Position numbers and translations under genes: made by a program
Notes under the pieces: generated by a model
Told to the model about the DNA's origin: nothing
What the model saw: only the letters and a program-made list of their open reading frames with translations
Databases searched by the model: none
In this document: in pieces, positions 1 to 8,836 of the stretch
Position numbering within the stretch: position 1 is the stretch's first letter
How the letters are laid out: the number at the start of each line of letters is the position of its first letter
Origin: Phycisphaerales bacterium
GTDB taxonomy: Bacteria; Planctomycetota; Phycisphaerae; Phycisphaerales; UBA1924
DNA: 64,000 nt
Assembly (NCBI GenBank): GCA_016709445.1
Contig: JADJMV010000006.1
Coordinates: 372,001 to 436,000, forward strand
Reading direction: 5' to 3'

Positions 1-536
1 CCGTTCACGCGCACGCGAGGGGCGAGGTCTCGGGCCAGTGAGCCCACCATGGCGCCCAACGCGGCCTTGGACATCGCGTACGCCGCATGATCGCGCCGGG
101 GAAGTGTGGACGCGTGGATGTCCAGCATCGCGACGATCGCGCCGCCTCCCCGGAGCGATGAGCGGGTGAGGGCCGGCGCCAGAGCTGCGGAGAGGCCGAG
201 GGGAGCGAGCGCGTTGACGCGCATCTGGCGTTCGGCCGCCGCGTCGTCAAGGCGATCGAGCGGCGAGGCGTCGTAGGTGGACGCGTTGTGGACGAGGATG
301 TCGAGGCTCGGGAGGGCGCGGGCGATCGAGTCCGCGTCAAAGTGCGCGGCCAGGTCGAGTTCGAGTGTCGAGGCTTCGACCCCGATCGCCCGGATCTCCG
401 AGGCGGTGCGCTCGGCTGTTTCTCCGCTCGTCGCATAGGTCAGCACGATGTCGCACCCGCGAGCGGCGAGGCTGAGGCCGATCGCGCGACCGACGCGCCG
501 AGCACCGCCGGTGATGAGGGCAACTGGACGGGTCAT
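1..536 (-). CDS. Short-chain dehydrogenase/reductase, pteridine-reductase-like (3' partial)
   Basis: This SDR oxidoreductase is cut by the left window edge; 178 residues from the start are visible. The cofactor motif TGGARRVG (residues 9-16), HNAS at the usual NNAG position (83-86) and the catalytic pair Y153/K157 in YAMSK are all present. The paired arginines and the HNAS form are as in pteridine/dihydromonapterin reductases (PTR1/FolM group), which use NADPH on pterins. SDR membership is firm; the pterin substrate is inference. Its ATG overlaps the TGA of the upstream gene (ATGA), so translation is probably coupled to the small membrane protein. Confidence 0.85.
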   Translation of the reverse strand, partial: MTRPVALITGGARRVGRAIGLSLAARGCDIVLTYATSGETAERTASEIRAIGVEASTLELDLAAHFDADSIARALPSLDILVHNASTYDASPLDRLDDAAAERQMRVNALAPLGLSAALAPALTRSSLRGGGAIVAMLDIHASTLPRRDHAAYAMSKAALGAMVGSLARDLAPRVRVN

Positions 537-817
537 GCCGAGCCGGGCTCGCGCGGGATGTCGTCATCCTCTTCGAGGGCCACGCGCTTGGCGGCCTCGG
601 ACCAGGCGTCCCTCCGATCGCTCGGGCCCGAGGCGTGGGCGAGCGCTTCGTCCTGCGCTCGAGCCCGCCGGCGCATGGCGATGAGGGCCAGCGCGCACAA
701 AATGACCACGGCGCCGAGGATGAGCACGAGCAGCCCCAGCGAGGCCCGGCCCACGGCGTGGCGAACCTCCGGCGGATGGGTCGTCGCAGCCAGCATGAGG
801 GCGGGGGGCATCATCTC
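533..817 (-). CDS. Small single-pass membrane protein, unknown function
   Basis: A 94-residue protein with one strong hydrophobic segment at about residues 23-47 followed by an RRRAR stretch, which puts the C-terminus in the cytoplasm by the positive-inside rule. The tail is charged and ends in an acidic patch (EEDDD). The start is placed at the first of two adjacent ATG codons; the open frame continues 21 codons further upstream to a poorer start. It lies between the sigma-factor partner gene and the SDR gene and overlaps the latter by 4 bp. I recognise no family. Confidence 0.6.
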   Translation of the reverse strand, partial: EMMPPALMLAATTHPPEVRHAVGRASLGLLVLILGAVVILCALALIAMRRRARAQDEALAHASGPSDRRDAWSEAAKRVALEEDDDIPREPGSA

Positions 818-880
818 GGGGCATGGTAGTCGAGGTGGGTGGCAGGCCGGGGCGGCGGCGCCCCGGGGCGGGGGCTGCAC

Positions 881-1402
881 TCAGGGAGCCGAATCCCGTG
901 CTTGGGGCTCGCGGAAGGCCAGTCGCGTGCGGCCGTCCGCGCGGACGAGGCCAGCGGGCAGGTCGGAGGCCCGGAGCGTCATCAGCAATTCGTCGTCGTC
1001 GAGGAGTTCGACCGCGGGTCGCGAGACATCCGGCGCCGTCCTGCCGATCACGGTGGGGTCGTTGACGACATACGCCACCAGCGGGCGCTGCCGCGGCGCA
1101 GGCAGGGCCGTGGACGGGGCGGACGCGGGGCCCTGGGCGATGGGGGCCATCGGAACGAACGGGGCGTTCACCTCGCGCTGTCCCGCGTGGGTGACGACCA
1201 AAGTGAGCAGTATTCCGCCGGCGAGGGACGCCGCACCGAGCCCCACCTGTCCGGCCTTGCGCCGCCGTCCGCGCGCGGAAACCTGGCTCGCCAGCGCGTG
1301 GAACATCTCCTCGCGCCGAGCCTCGGCAGTGGGGGAGCGAGTGGCATCCGGCTCCGGGAGCCTGTCGAATCGGGGTCTATCGCGGCCGGTCGGTGTGTTC
1401 AC
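881..1402 (-). CDS. Putative anti-sigma/sigma-partner membrane protein
   Basis: A 173-residue protein whose GTG start overlaps the TGA of the ECF sigma gene (GTGA at 1399-1402), the usual arrangement of a sigma factor and its membrane-bound regulator. A cytoplasmic N-terminal part of about 50 residues contains a helical segment around EARREEMFHALASQ, followed by basic residues (RGRRRK) and one transmembrane helix at about 52-72. The roughly 100-residue exterior part has no motif I recognise. No zinc-binding HxxxCxxC motif of ZAS-type anti-sigma factors is visible. The role is inferred from context and topology. Confidence 0.6.
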   Translation of the reverse strand: MNTPTGRDRPRFDRLPEPDATRSPTAEARREEMFHALASQVSARGRRRKAGQVGLGAASLAGGILLTLVVTHAGQREVNAPFVPMAPIAQGPASAPSTALPAPRQRPLVAYVVNDPTVIGRTAPDVSRPAVELLDDDELLMTLRASDLPAGLVRADGRTRLAFREPQARDSAP

Positions 1403-1971
1403 TGCTGGTCTCCTTCGGAGACTCGGAGGGCGTGGATGAGTCGGCGGATGCGCCCGTGGGCGGCGCCCGGTGTGGATCCGGTCTCTTCCCCGATCTGCTC
1501 GAATGTGCGGGCGCGGGCAAATCGTGCGGCGAGCAGGTGACGGTCCTGTGGCGGGAGTTCCCGCAATCGCTCTCGGAGCCATGCGAGATGTTCATCAAGC
1601 CCGGACGCCGGGAGGCCCGCACCCGGAGCGTGGCGGCCCTCGCGAGCGACGCGGCGACGCTCGCGTCTGAGCCGGTCCAGTGCCGCCCGGTGGACGACTC
1701 GGCACAACCAGCGATCCAGGGCCGCCTCGGAGGGGAGTGTCGGGATGCGCTTGGCGGCCTTGAGCATGGCGTCCTGGACGGTGTCGAGGCAGAAGGCCTC
1801 GTCACGGCCGGTGATCAGGCGTGCCGCGGCGAGCAGGCGGTCGAACCACCGCTCGTAGAGCACGCCGAAGGCCCGCGTGTCGCCGCGGGCGATGGCTCGT
1901 GTGAGCGCTTCGGTATCGTCGCCGGCGGCGAGCGGCTTGGGCTCGGGCGGTGCTTCGGCGGCGTGGGGCAC
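1399..1971 (-). CDS. ECF-family RNA polymerase sigma factor
   Basis: A 190-residue ECF sigma factor. Region 2 is seen as TRAIARGDTRAFGVLYERWF with the following DTVQDAMLKAAKRI segment, and region 4 as LPPQDRHLLAARF...TFEQIGEETGSTPGAAHGRIRRLIHAL, the helix-turn-helix that reads the -35 element. It lacks C-terminal extensions. The GTG start at 1971 has a purine-rich AGGA about 7 bases upstream on the minus strand. Its stop overlaps the start of the membrane partner gene. The secretin-like protein gene 56 bp upstream may belong to the same transcript. The inducing signal is not evident. Confidence 0.85.
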   Translation of the reverse strand: MPHAAEAPPEPKPLAAGDDTEALTRAIARGDTRAFGVLYERWFDRLLAAARLITGRDEAFCLDTVQDAMLKAAKRIPTLPSEAALDRWLCRVVHRAALDRLRRERRRVAREGRHAPGAGLPASGLDEHLAWLRERLRELPPQDRHLLAARFARARTFEQIGEETGSTPGAAHGRIRRLIHALRVSEGDQQ

Positions 1972-2027
1972 GCGGTGGTCCTGGCGGGCGGGGCACCCGC
2001 GGGCGGGTGGGATGACGACGGCTCCGG

Positions 2028-3282
2028 TCAGCGACTACCACCTCCCTTGCCCTTGCTATCAGCCTCCATCCGGTCCTGCAGTCGCTTCAATTGGGCTTCC
2101 ATCTCCGCCAGCCTATCACGGAGCATGGCGTTCTCCTTACTGAGCCCGTCGAGGTCGGAACTGGAACCGCCTCCGGCGGCGATGGCCTTGGCACGTGCGA
2201 ACGCCTCCTGGGCCTGGGCCGCACGCTGCGAGTCCCGTCCGGCCTTGATACGGAGCGTCTGCATCTGGGATCGGGCGTCGAGGACCTGGGCCTGGACGCT
2301 CCGGAGTTCTCCTTCGGAGAGGTTGCCGGACTCGTGCATCGCTTTGGCCTTGTCGAGTTGCGCCTCCGCGGCCTGGGCGCGGGCGATGGCGGCCTCGGTC
2401 TCCACCTGGGAGATCTCGGCCTGGGCCTGGGCGTCGGCCAGCTCGCTCTCGAGCGCGTCGGGATTGGTCAGGCCCTGCACCTTCTGGATGTCGCGGGCGC
2501 GATCGCGCCGTTCGCGGATGTCGTTGGTGATCGCCCTGACCACGTCGGCGGCGGCACTGAGCGCCTCGGGTTCCCCGGCGACGATGAGCAGCCCAGAGTC
2601 GGCGTGGTACTTCAGATCGGCGTGGGAATCGGAGGTCGCGGCCACGCTCACGGCGGTTCTCCACAGCCGTCAGGATCGTCTCGGCCGGCACGACCGCTTC
2701 GGGGGGGTCGCCCGGCAGCGCGGTCGTGGGCTCCTTCAGGGAGAGGACCAGGATCTCCCGGCTGACGGGGGCCGCCCGGACGATCGGTCGTGATGAGCGC
2801 CGAACCTCGACGAGGAAGGCGGTGCCCGTACTCTCGTCGCCCAGAGTCGAGGATGCGACCTCAAACGAAGCATCCCCGGCGGCGGTGGGGAAGTAGTAGC
2901 CAGAGACCAGCTTCAGGGCGGTGCCGAGCCCCACGTCTTGGAGTTCCGTCGGCCCGATCTGGATCGCGTCCGCATCCCCACGGATGAGGATGTTGGTGGG
3001 GCTGCTCCCGGATGCCCGCTTCAGGCTCGAAATGAAGTCCTCGAGCGTCCCGCCGGGGAACGCCACGGAGAGGGCGGGGCCTGACCCCTGCTGGGCGGCA
3101 GCCGATCCACCCTGGGCGGCGTCGACGCTGGTCTTTCCACCGCCCGGCGTGCAGCCTCGCGGCTCCCGCGCTCGAGTTGAGTCGTCCGGATGTCGCGGGT
3201 TGAGCCAAAGGCGGAATTCGCGAGCACACCAAGCAGGGGGCGGGCGGAGCCGCAGGGTTCGCCAGTTTGCTCGTGGGTCCAC
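2028..3282 (-). CDS. Exported protein with secretin-N-like and coiled-coil regions (frameshifted)
   Basis: Two overlapping frames form one protein. The upstream frame carries PGGTLEDFISSLKRASG followed by NILIRGDADAIQIGPTELQ, which resembles the short N-terminal domains of secretins and TonB-dependent receptors. Near 2650 the frame changes by one base (VEN then AVSVAATSDS), continuing into an LKYHADSGLLIVAGEPEAL segment, also secretin-N-like, and then about 130 residues of heptad-rich coiled coil that ends in GKGGGSR. The true start is unclear: the frame opens at a GTG at 3282, but the first 50 residues look unlike a signal peptide, so a second error may lie there. It probably works in the periplasm. 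No secretin channel domain is present. Confidence 0.55.
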
Positions 3283-3483
3283 CGGGGTACTCCTTGGGGA
3301 CGCGGGCGGGGTCGCACGGGTGGTCGCAGGTCAAACGCCGCCGCCGTGGCAGGTTGGCGCAAACTCCGGGCGGCAAACGAGGAATCCAGGAGAGCCCTCC
3401 CCCTCCGCCCTACCGATGGGGCCTTCGAGCGGCGGCCGCGGAGGCTGGGCCTACACTCGGGGCCGACGGAAGGAGTCCCCAGC

Positions 3484-4597
3484 ATGCATTTCGATGCGCA
3501 TCAACCCGTGATTGACGGTCTAGAGGCGCGGATCATCACGATCCGCGACTCTCTTTAACTACGACGCCAAACTCTCCACGCTTGCCGAGCTCGAGGCCCG
3601 GATGGGCGAGGTGAATTTCTGGGATAACCAGGACAAGGCTCAGGAGGTCGTCGCCAAGCTCAAGCTCATCAAGGCCCAGACCGACCGGCTCCGGAAGGTC
3701 GTGGCGGACTTCGCGGACGCCCGGGTCGCGTATGAGATGGCCAGGGAGTCGAACGACGCGGACCTGCTCGCGGAGGCCGATGAGTCCCTGTTCGACCTGG
3801 TGGAGCGGATGGACAAGGTCGAGCTGCAGTCGCTGCTCGCGGGGCCGCACGACCACCGGAATTGCTTCCTTTCGATCTCGGCCGGCGGGGGCGGCACCGA
3901 GGCCAACGACTGGGCCGAGATGCTCTACCGCATGTACATCATGTACTGCGAGCGGGCCGGGTTTGACCTGGAGGAGATCGAGAAGACCTACGGCACGGAA
4001 GTGGGTATTGACTCGGTCGCGCTCCACGTCAAGGGCCCGTACGCCTTCGGGTATCTCTCCTGCGAACGGGGGACGCATCGGCTCGCGCGCGTGTCGCCAT
4101 TCAACGCCCAGGGTAAGCGGCAGACGAGCTTCGCCAACGTCGACGTCACGCCGGAGTTCGAGGATGTGAAGCTCGAGATCCCCGAAAAGGACCTCGAGAT
4201 CACGCCCTTCGTCCGCGCGAGCGGGCCCGGCGGGCAGAACGTCAACAAGGTCGCCTCGGCGATCCGCATCGTGCACAAGCCGACCAACATCATGGTCGTC
4301 GCGAGCACCTACCGCGACCAGCCGCAGAACAAGGCCCAGGCCATGCGGGTGCTCATGGCCAAGCTCGAGCAGCTCGAGCAGGAGAAGCGTGAGCGCGACC
4401 TGCTCGTGGCCAAGGGCGGCGAGGTCGGGCGCGACTGGGGGACGCAGATCCGCAGCTACGTGTTCTACGACAACCGTGTCAAGGACCACCGGACCGGCTG
4501 CGAGGAGTCGAATTACGAGAAGGTGCTGCAGGGCCACCTCCAGCCCTTCATCGACGCGGAGCTGCAGCGTCGGCGGGCGGAGAAGGAGTCGCGGTAA
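3484..4597 (+). CDS. prfB: Peptide chain release factor 2, with frameshift site
   Basis: RF2 releases finished peptides at UGA and UAA codons. The ATG at 3484 follows GGAAGGAG. After 24 codons (MHFDAHQPVI...IRDSL) comes CTT TAA C (3553-3559); shifting forward one base gives NYDAKLSTLAELEARM and an intact frame to 4597, for 370 residues in all. The stop-recognition tripeptide SPF (about residues 204-206) marks it as RF2 rather than RF1, and the catalytic GGQ (249-251) lies in GPGGQNVNK. The break is at the position of the classic prfB autoregulatory +1 frameshift. Two things differ from the E. coli site: the stop is TAA, not TGA, and no AGGGGG-like element precedes it. Confidence 0.95.
3553..3559 (+). 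promoter_or_regulatory. prfB +1 frameshift site CTT TAA C
   Basis: The slippery codon CTT is followed in frame by the stop TAA and a C. A peptidyl-tRNA(Leu) slipping from CUU to UUU puts AAC TAC GAC GCC into the new frame, which matches the conserved (D/N)YDAK segment of RF2. The codon-24/25 position and the CTTTxAC context match the known prfB recoding site. A UAA stop can be read by both RF1 and RF2, so the feedback on RF2 level would be less specific than with UGA. Confidence 0.75.
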
Positions 4598-4635
4598 ACG
4601 GCGCCGGACCCAGATCGGCACCGCGTTCGTGAGCG

Positions 4636-4911
4636 TCAGCGGAGGATCGCGATCCACGCCGCGGCGTGGAGCACCGCCGCGAGTGCCGGCGCCACGCGGA
4701 ACGCCCACTTGCGGGTCTTGTGTCGGACCAAGCGCATCGCGGCCAGGGCCCCGACGAACCCGCCGAGGTAGGTGAGGAGCAAGAGTGTGCGCTCGCGGGT
4801 GCGGCGGTCGCCCCGGGCCGCGGCTCGCTTGTCCCAGGCAAACAGGGCGAAGGCCGCGGCGTTGAGGCCGGCGTACCAGGCGGTCGTGGCGATCCAGAGG
4901 GGCTCGGGCAT
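4636..4911 (-). CDS. DUF1294 small membrane protein
   Basis: A 91-residue membrane protein with the pattern of the DUF1294 family: an N-terminal helix ending AFALFAWDKRAA, a basic loop with RTRERTLLLLTYLGG, a second helix GFVGALAAMRLVRHKTRK and a final hydrophobic helix. The WDK and RHKTRKW-like signatures are the typical ones. The function of the family is unknown. It is divergent from the ThrE-like exporter gene, with 27 bp between the starts. Confidence 0.8.
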   Translation of the reverse strand: MPEPLWIATTAWYAGLNAAAFALFAWDKRAAARGDRRTRERTLLLLTYLGGFVGALAAMRLVRHKTRKWAFRVAPALAAVLHAAAWIAILR

Positions 4912-4938
4912 GGGGGAGTTCTACCATCCCCGCCGCCC

Positions 4939-6193
4939 GTGGGAACGCCGACCCCCTCCAACCCGCTCGCTGCCGCTCCGACGCCCCCCGGCGCCGACGT
5001 GCGCGAACGCCTCGTGCTCATGCTCGCCAAGCTGATGGCGACCTACGGGATCCCGGCGCACCGCCTGGAGGAGGCCGCGGCGGGCTGCGCGAGGTACCTG
5101 GGGCTCGAGGCCCAGTTCTTCGCGACGCCGACGGCGGTGTTCGCGTCGATCGGCGGGGAGGACGGCTCGCAGCGAACCCACCTGCTGCGCCTGGAGCCGG
5201 GGGAGGTCAATCTCGAGAAGCAGGCACTCGTGGACGGCGTGCTCCGGGACGTGCTGGCGGGGGCGGCGGATTCCGGCGCTGCGCTGGGCCGGCTCGAAGA
5301 GGTCGTGCGGCTCCCCGCACGGTTCGGGCCTGCGGTCGTCGTGGGGGCTCAGGCCGTGGCGTCCGCAAACGCCGCCGTCTTTTTCGGTGGCGGGTGGCGT
5401 GAGGTGCTCGCGGCGGCGATCGTTGGGCTGGTGGTGGGGCTCCTGGGGATCCTTGCCTCGCGCGTGCGTCGCATGGCGAGGCTGGTCGATTTCGCCGCCG
5501 GGCTCGCGGCGGCGGTGCTCGCGTTCGGGTTGGCCGGCGTCCTTCAGCCGCTCGCCCCGACGATGGTCGTGCTCGCCGGCGTGATCGTGCTCGTGCCCGG
5601 GCTCACGCTGACCACGGCGGTGACGGAGCTGGCGACGCGGAACCTCGCTGCCGGGACAGCCCGGCTCATGGGCGCGCTGACCGTCCTGATCTCGATTGGG
5701 TTCGGGGTGGGCGTCGGGCAGCGACTCGGCGCGGAGGTTTTCGGCGTGGTGGGCGGTCCACCCCAGACGCTCGGCGAGCTGTCGCACGCGGCCTCGCTTG
5801 CCGTCGCGCCGCTTGCGCTGGCGGTGCTTTTCCAGGCCCGTCCCCGAGACTGGATGGTGATCGCGCCGGCCGGGTGGATCGGGTATCTGGGGGCCCGCGT
5901 GGGGGGCGGCGTGGCTGGGACCAGAGCTTGGGGTGTGCCTCGGCGCATTCGCGGTGGGGCTGGCCTCGAACATCTATGCGAGACTGGCGGATCGGCCCTC
6001 GGGGGTTCCGCTCGTCCCGGGCATCATGCTGCTCGTGCCGGGAAGCCTGGGCTTTCGGAGTGTGACGGCGTTCGTCGAGGCGAACACACTGGCGGGCGTG
6101 GCCTCCGCGTTCAACATGCTGCTCGTGGCCACGGGGCTCGTCGTCGGGCTGCTGCTCGCGAACGCGGCGGTGATGCCGCGCCGGGCCCTGTAA
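4939..6193 (+). CDS. ThrE-family threonine/serine exporter (frameshifted)
   Basis: An inner-membrane protein of the ThrE family (ThrE plus ThrE_2 regions), which exports threonine and serine. The N-terminal soluble part holds a LMLAKLMATYGIPAHRLEE helix and a conserved FFATPTAVFASIG stretch, followed by about ten hydrophobic helices. Near 5910-5925 the frame shifts by one base; the second frame picks up GVCLGAFAVGLASNIYARL and GVPLVPGIMLLVPGSLGFR, the typical ThrE_2 end, to 6193. The break follows a run of six G. The GTG start at 4939 is uncertain; an in-frame GTG at 4999 is the alternative. Whether the gene is intact in the organism depends on that one base. Confidence 0.7.
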
Positions 6194-6211
6194 TCGCCGG
6201 CCGGTGCGTCG

Positions 6212-6559
6212 CTACTTCTTGCGCCCGAAGGGCCACTTGAAGCTGCTCTCCTTCTTGACGACGCTGACCCGTGTGGTGGACGCCTTGCCCGTCTGGGTGT
6301 TGAAGCCACAGGCTGCGCAGACCACCGTACCCTCGGGCATGTAGCTCTTGCAATTGGGGCAGGGCGTGGCCTTGGCCATCTTCGACTTGGCGAGCAGGCC
6401 CGACATCAGGTCGGAGCCCCCGCCTTCGGGACCGGCACGCTGGGCCTTCTTGGCGTCGAGGCATTCGCGGCAGATCACACGTCCCTTTGCGTCCTTGGCA
6501 AAGGGACGGTCTTCGCAGGACAGGCCGCACACAGAGCATGTCGGGGCGGGGTCACTCAT
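6212..6559 (-). CDS. Zinc-ribbon protein, unknown function
   Basis: A 115-residue soluble protein with two paired-cysteine modules: CSVCGLSC plus CREC near the N-terminus and CPNC plus CAACGFN in the second half, each able to bind one zinc. Between them is a helical spacer and at the end a basic tail (KWPFGRKK). An alternative ATG lies 25 codons upstream at 6634. A TACGCT box sits 7 bases before the chosen ATG, compatible with a leaderless transcript. It converges on the exporter gene. No specific role can be given; DNA, RNA or protein binding are all possible. Confidence 0.7.
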   Translation of the reverse strand: MSDPAPTCSVCGLSCEDRPFAKDAKGRVICRECLDAKKAQRAGPEGGGSDLMSGLLAKSKMAKATPCPNCKSYMPEGTVVCAACGFNTQTGKASTTRVSVVKKESSFKWPFGRKK

Positions 6560-6661
6560 GGTGGCAAGCGTAGTCGGGGAGCGGCTCGTCTCGCGAGCGC
6601 CTGCCCGGTGCTCTTCGGGATTCCCCTCCGACATGCTGAGGAGGATGTGGCTCCGCCTGGA

Positions 6662-7141
6662 TCAGGCTTGGGTCAGTTCGAAGAGGAACTCGATCTCCAC
6701 CGGCACATTCAGGGGCAGGTTTACCGAGCCGACGGCCGCCCGGGCGTGGCGTCCGGACTCGCCGAAGATCTCGACGAGCAACTCGCTGGCCGCGTTCGCG
6801 ATGCCGGGCTGGCCCCCGAAGCCGGGGTCGGAGGCAACGAAGCAGCCGACGCGGATGACCTGGGTGACGTTGTTCAGAGAGCCCCCGGCCGCGGCCCGGG
6901 CGATGGCCAGGGCGTTGAGGGCACACTGGCGTGCGCAATCCCGGGCCAACTCGATGGAGACCTCCCCCGGGACGGTCCCCTTGGCGAGCACCGTGCCGTC
7001 ACGGACGGGGATCTGGCCGCTCACGAAGAGCAGGTTGCCGACACGCCGGGCAGGGATGTAGGCCGCGACGGGGGATGGCGGCGCGGGGAGCGTGATCTCG
7101 AGCTGGGCGAGCCGGGATTCGGGGGTCGGCGAATTGGTCAT
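6662..7141 (-). CDS. RidA-family (YjgF/YER057c/UK114) protein
   Basis: RidA proteins hydrolyse reactive enamine/imine intermediates made by PLP enzymes such as threonine dehydratase, though several subgroups lack proven activity. This 159-residue protein has the family fold signatures NLLFVSGQIP, QVIRVGCFVAS and a C-terminal NLPLNVPVEIEFLFEL. The arginine that binds substrate carboxylate in E. coli RidA (R105) aligns with R134 in HARAAVG and is kept. It is longer than E. coli RidA (128 residues) because of an N-terminal extension and loops. The ATG at 7141 was preferred to an upstream start at 7219. Confidence 0.88.
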   Translation of the reverse strand: MTNSPTPESRLAQLEITLPAPPSPVAAYIPARRVGNLLFVSGQIPVRDGTVLAKGTVPGEVSIELARDCARQCALNALAIARAAAGGSLNNVTQVIRVGCFVASDPGFGGQPGIANAASELLVEIFGESGRHARAAVGSVNLPLNVPVEIEFLFELTQA

Positions 7142-7675
7142 TGTTTGGTCTCTATTCTGGCGGGAACACCGGGGTGCGGTGGGAGGGGTGGTGCTTTGGA
7201 CCAAGGCTTTCCAGTGCAACGGAGTCGCGGCGCCAGGAATGTGGATTTGGGGGAGCGAACTCCTTCACAGAACTGCAACACAATGGGGTTGACGCCCGGA
7301 TAGGATCGTGTAGCGTATCGCTGCCGCACGTGCGATGGCGGGTGCGTGGAGACCGGGTCGGCATTTGTCGAAATGCTCTCATCGAGCGGCTCTGGCCGCA
7401 ATTGATCGTCCCGACCGGGGATTCACAGCCTGCCGACAACTCGGGCGCCGCCAAGGGGCGAGGAACGGCATCCACCCGTTCTCGTTCGTCGTTCTGGAGG
7501 TTGCGCCGAAATGGTCGTCGGTTGGGCGAGTCGGATTTCCGCCCCGAGCCGGTTCTGCGGGAGTGCCGCGGGCCATCGGGTCGGGGGCGAGGCAGACCCA
7601 AGTTCAGCACTGTTTCCTGTCAGTCCCGCCCGGGGGTGTGCCGGTGGGGACGCCTCGAGTTGTGGAGAATCTCAT
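7142..7675. other. 534-bp intergenic region upstream of first prepilin
   Basis: This is the only gene-free stretch above 300 bp. Open frames here are short and not protein-like. A TTGACG lies at 7289-7294, but no convincing -10 box at proper spacing was found. The length fits a promoter region and long leader for an abundant prepilin transcript. No tRNA-like or strong terminator hairpin was seen. Confidence 0.4.
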
Positions 7676-8671
7676 ATGAAGCGTCAGAATCGTGCATTCA
7701 CCCTCATCGAGTTGCTGGTGGTCATTGCGATCATCGCGCTGCTCATCGGTATCCTCCTGCCGGCACTGGGCAAGGCCCGTGCAACGGCGCGTCAGCTCAA
7801 GGACTCCAGCCAGGTCCGCGGCATGATGCAGGGCATGGTCCTCTTCGCCCAGAACAACAAGGACGACTACCCCCTGCCCAGCAAGCTGGACAAGGCCGAC
7901 AAGACCATTACGAAGAGCCCGGCCCAGCTCAAGGACAGCACCCGCCACATTTACTCGGTGCTGATCTGGAACAGCTTCTTCCCCACCGAGATGTGCATCA
8001 GCCCCGCCGAGGTCAACGGCGACATCCGCGACTACGACGGCTACGAGTTCTCGGAGCCCGTCGGCGCCACCGATCCCAAGTACGCCCTGTGGGACCCCAA
8101 GTTCCGCGCAACGCCCGAGGACGAGGCCATCGGCGGCCAGGGTGCGACCGATCCGGGTGGCTTCTCCTACGGCCACAGTGTCCCCTTCGGCAAGCGCAAG
8201 AGCCAGTGGTCGAACACCTTCGTTTCGACCCAGGCCGTGCTGGCCAACCGCGGCCCCTCCTTCCAGCTTAACGGCGGCAACACCACCGGCACCTGGGAGT
8301 TGCTCCAGGACAGCGGCAACAACTCCGCCTATGACACCCCCGTGGGCATCACCTCCAACACCCTGCTGATTCACGGCACCCGCACCAAGTGGGAAGGCAA
8401 CGTGGGCTTCAACGACAACCACGTGGACTTCGAGAGCCAGGCCGATCCGGACGGCATTACCTTCAGCTTCACCAATCTCCAGCCGGAGAACCGCAGCCAG
8501 CGGGACAACATCTTCGAGAACGAGAGCGATACCGATCGCACGGCGAAGGACCGGGAGAACATGACCTCCACGAATGACAACGCCAATATCTACCTCCGCT
8601 CCTACTTCGTGAAGAGCTACTCCAATAGCGGCAACAACGGCGGCGCCACCCTCGACGTCTTCTTCGATTGA
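7676..8671 (+). CDS. Prepilin-type protein (type II secretion/type IV pilin-like)
   Basis: A 331-residue protein with the class III leader MKRQNRA|FTLIELLVVIAI: prepilin peptidase would cut before F8, leaving glutamate at mature position 5. The hydrophobic helix continues to a PALGKARATARQLKD hinge typical of planctomycete pilin-like proteins. The large C-terminal domain holds NDNHVDFESQADPDG, similar to the H-Xn-DG motif region, and the protein ends LDVFFD. It is a paralogue of the next gene. A strong hairpin terminator follows the stop. It could be a structural pilin or a pseudopilin. Confidence 0.88.
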   Translation: MKRQNRAFTLIELLVVIAIIALLIGILLPALGKARATARQLKDSSQVRGMMQGMVLFAQNNKDDYPLPSKLDKADKTITKSPAQLKDSTRHIYSVLIWNSFFPTEMCISPAEVNGDIRDYDGYEFSEPVGATDPKYALWDPKFRATPEDEAIGGQGATDPGGFSYGHSVPFGKRKSQWSNTFVSTQAVLANRGPSFQLNGGNTTGTWELLQDSGNNSAYDTPVGITSNTLLIHGTRTKWEGNVGFNDNHVDFESQADPDGITFSFTNLQPENRSQRDNIFENESDTDRTAKDRENMTSTNDNANIYLRSYFVKSYSNSGNNGGATLDVFFD

Positions 8672-8722
8672 GTGCGTGACCGAGCCCGATGGGGCTTGTC
8701 CCCGACCGGGTGAGCCAGATTA

Positions 8723-8757
8723 CGGGTCCGCCGCCTGACCGCGGCGGACCCGCTTTT
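8723..8757 (+). terminator. Rho-independent terminator after the first prepilin gene
   Basis: A perfect 12-bp stem (8723-8734 pairing with 8741-8752, CGGGTCCGCCGC) with a 6-base loop is followed by CTTTT. It lies about 50 bp after the stop and should separate the two prepilin genes transcriptionally. Confidence 0.85.
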
Positions 8758-8836
8758 AAATCCACGATGAATCTGGCCGCGGGGTGCACGCCGGGGGGCG
8801 GCGAGCCCCGGGCCCCCCAGCCCCGGAGGGACGTCG

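Noticed and set aside
7280..7320. TTGACG...TAGGAT as a promoter upstream of the first prepilin
   Set aside because: The two boxes are only 6 bases apart, too close for a -35/-10 pair, and no better -10 lies at 16-18 bp.
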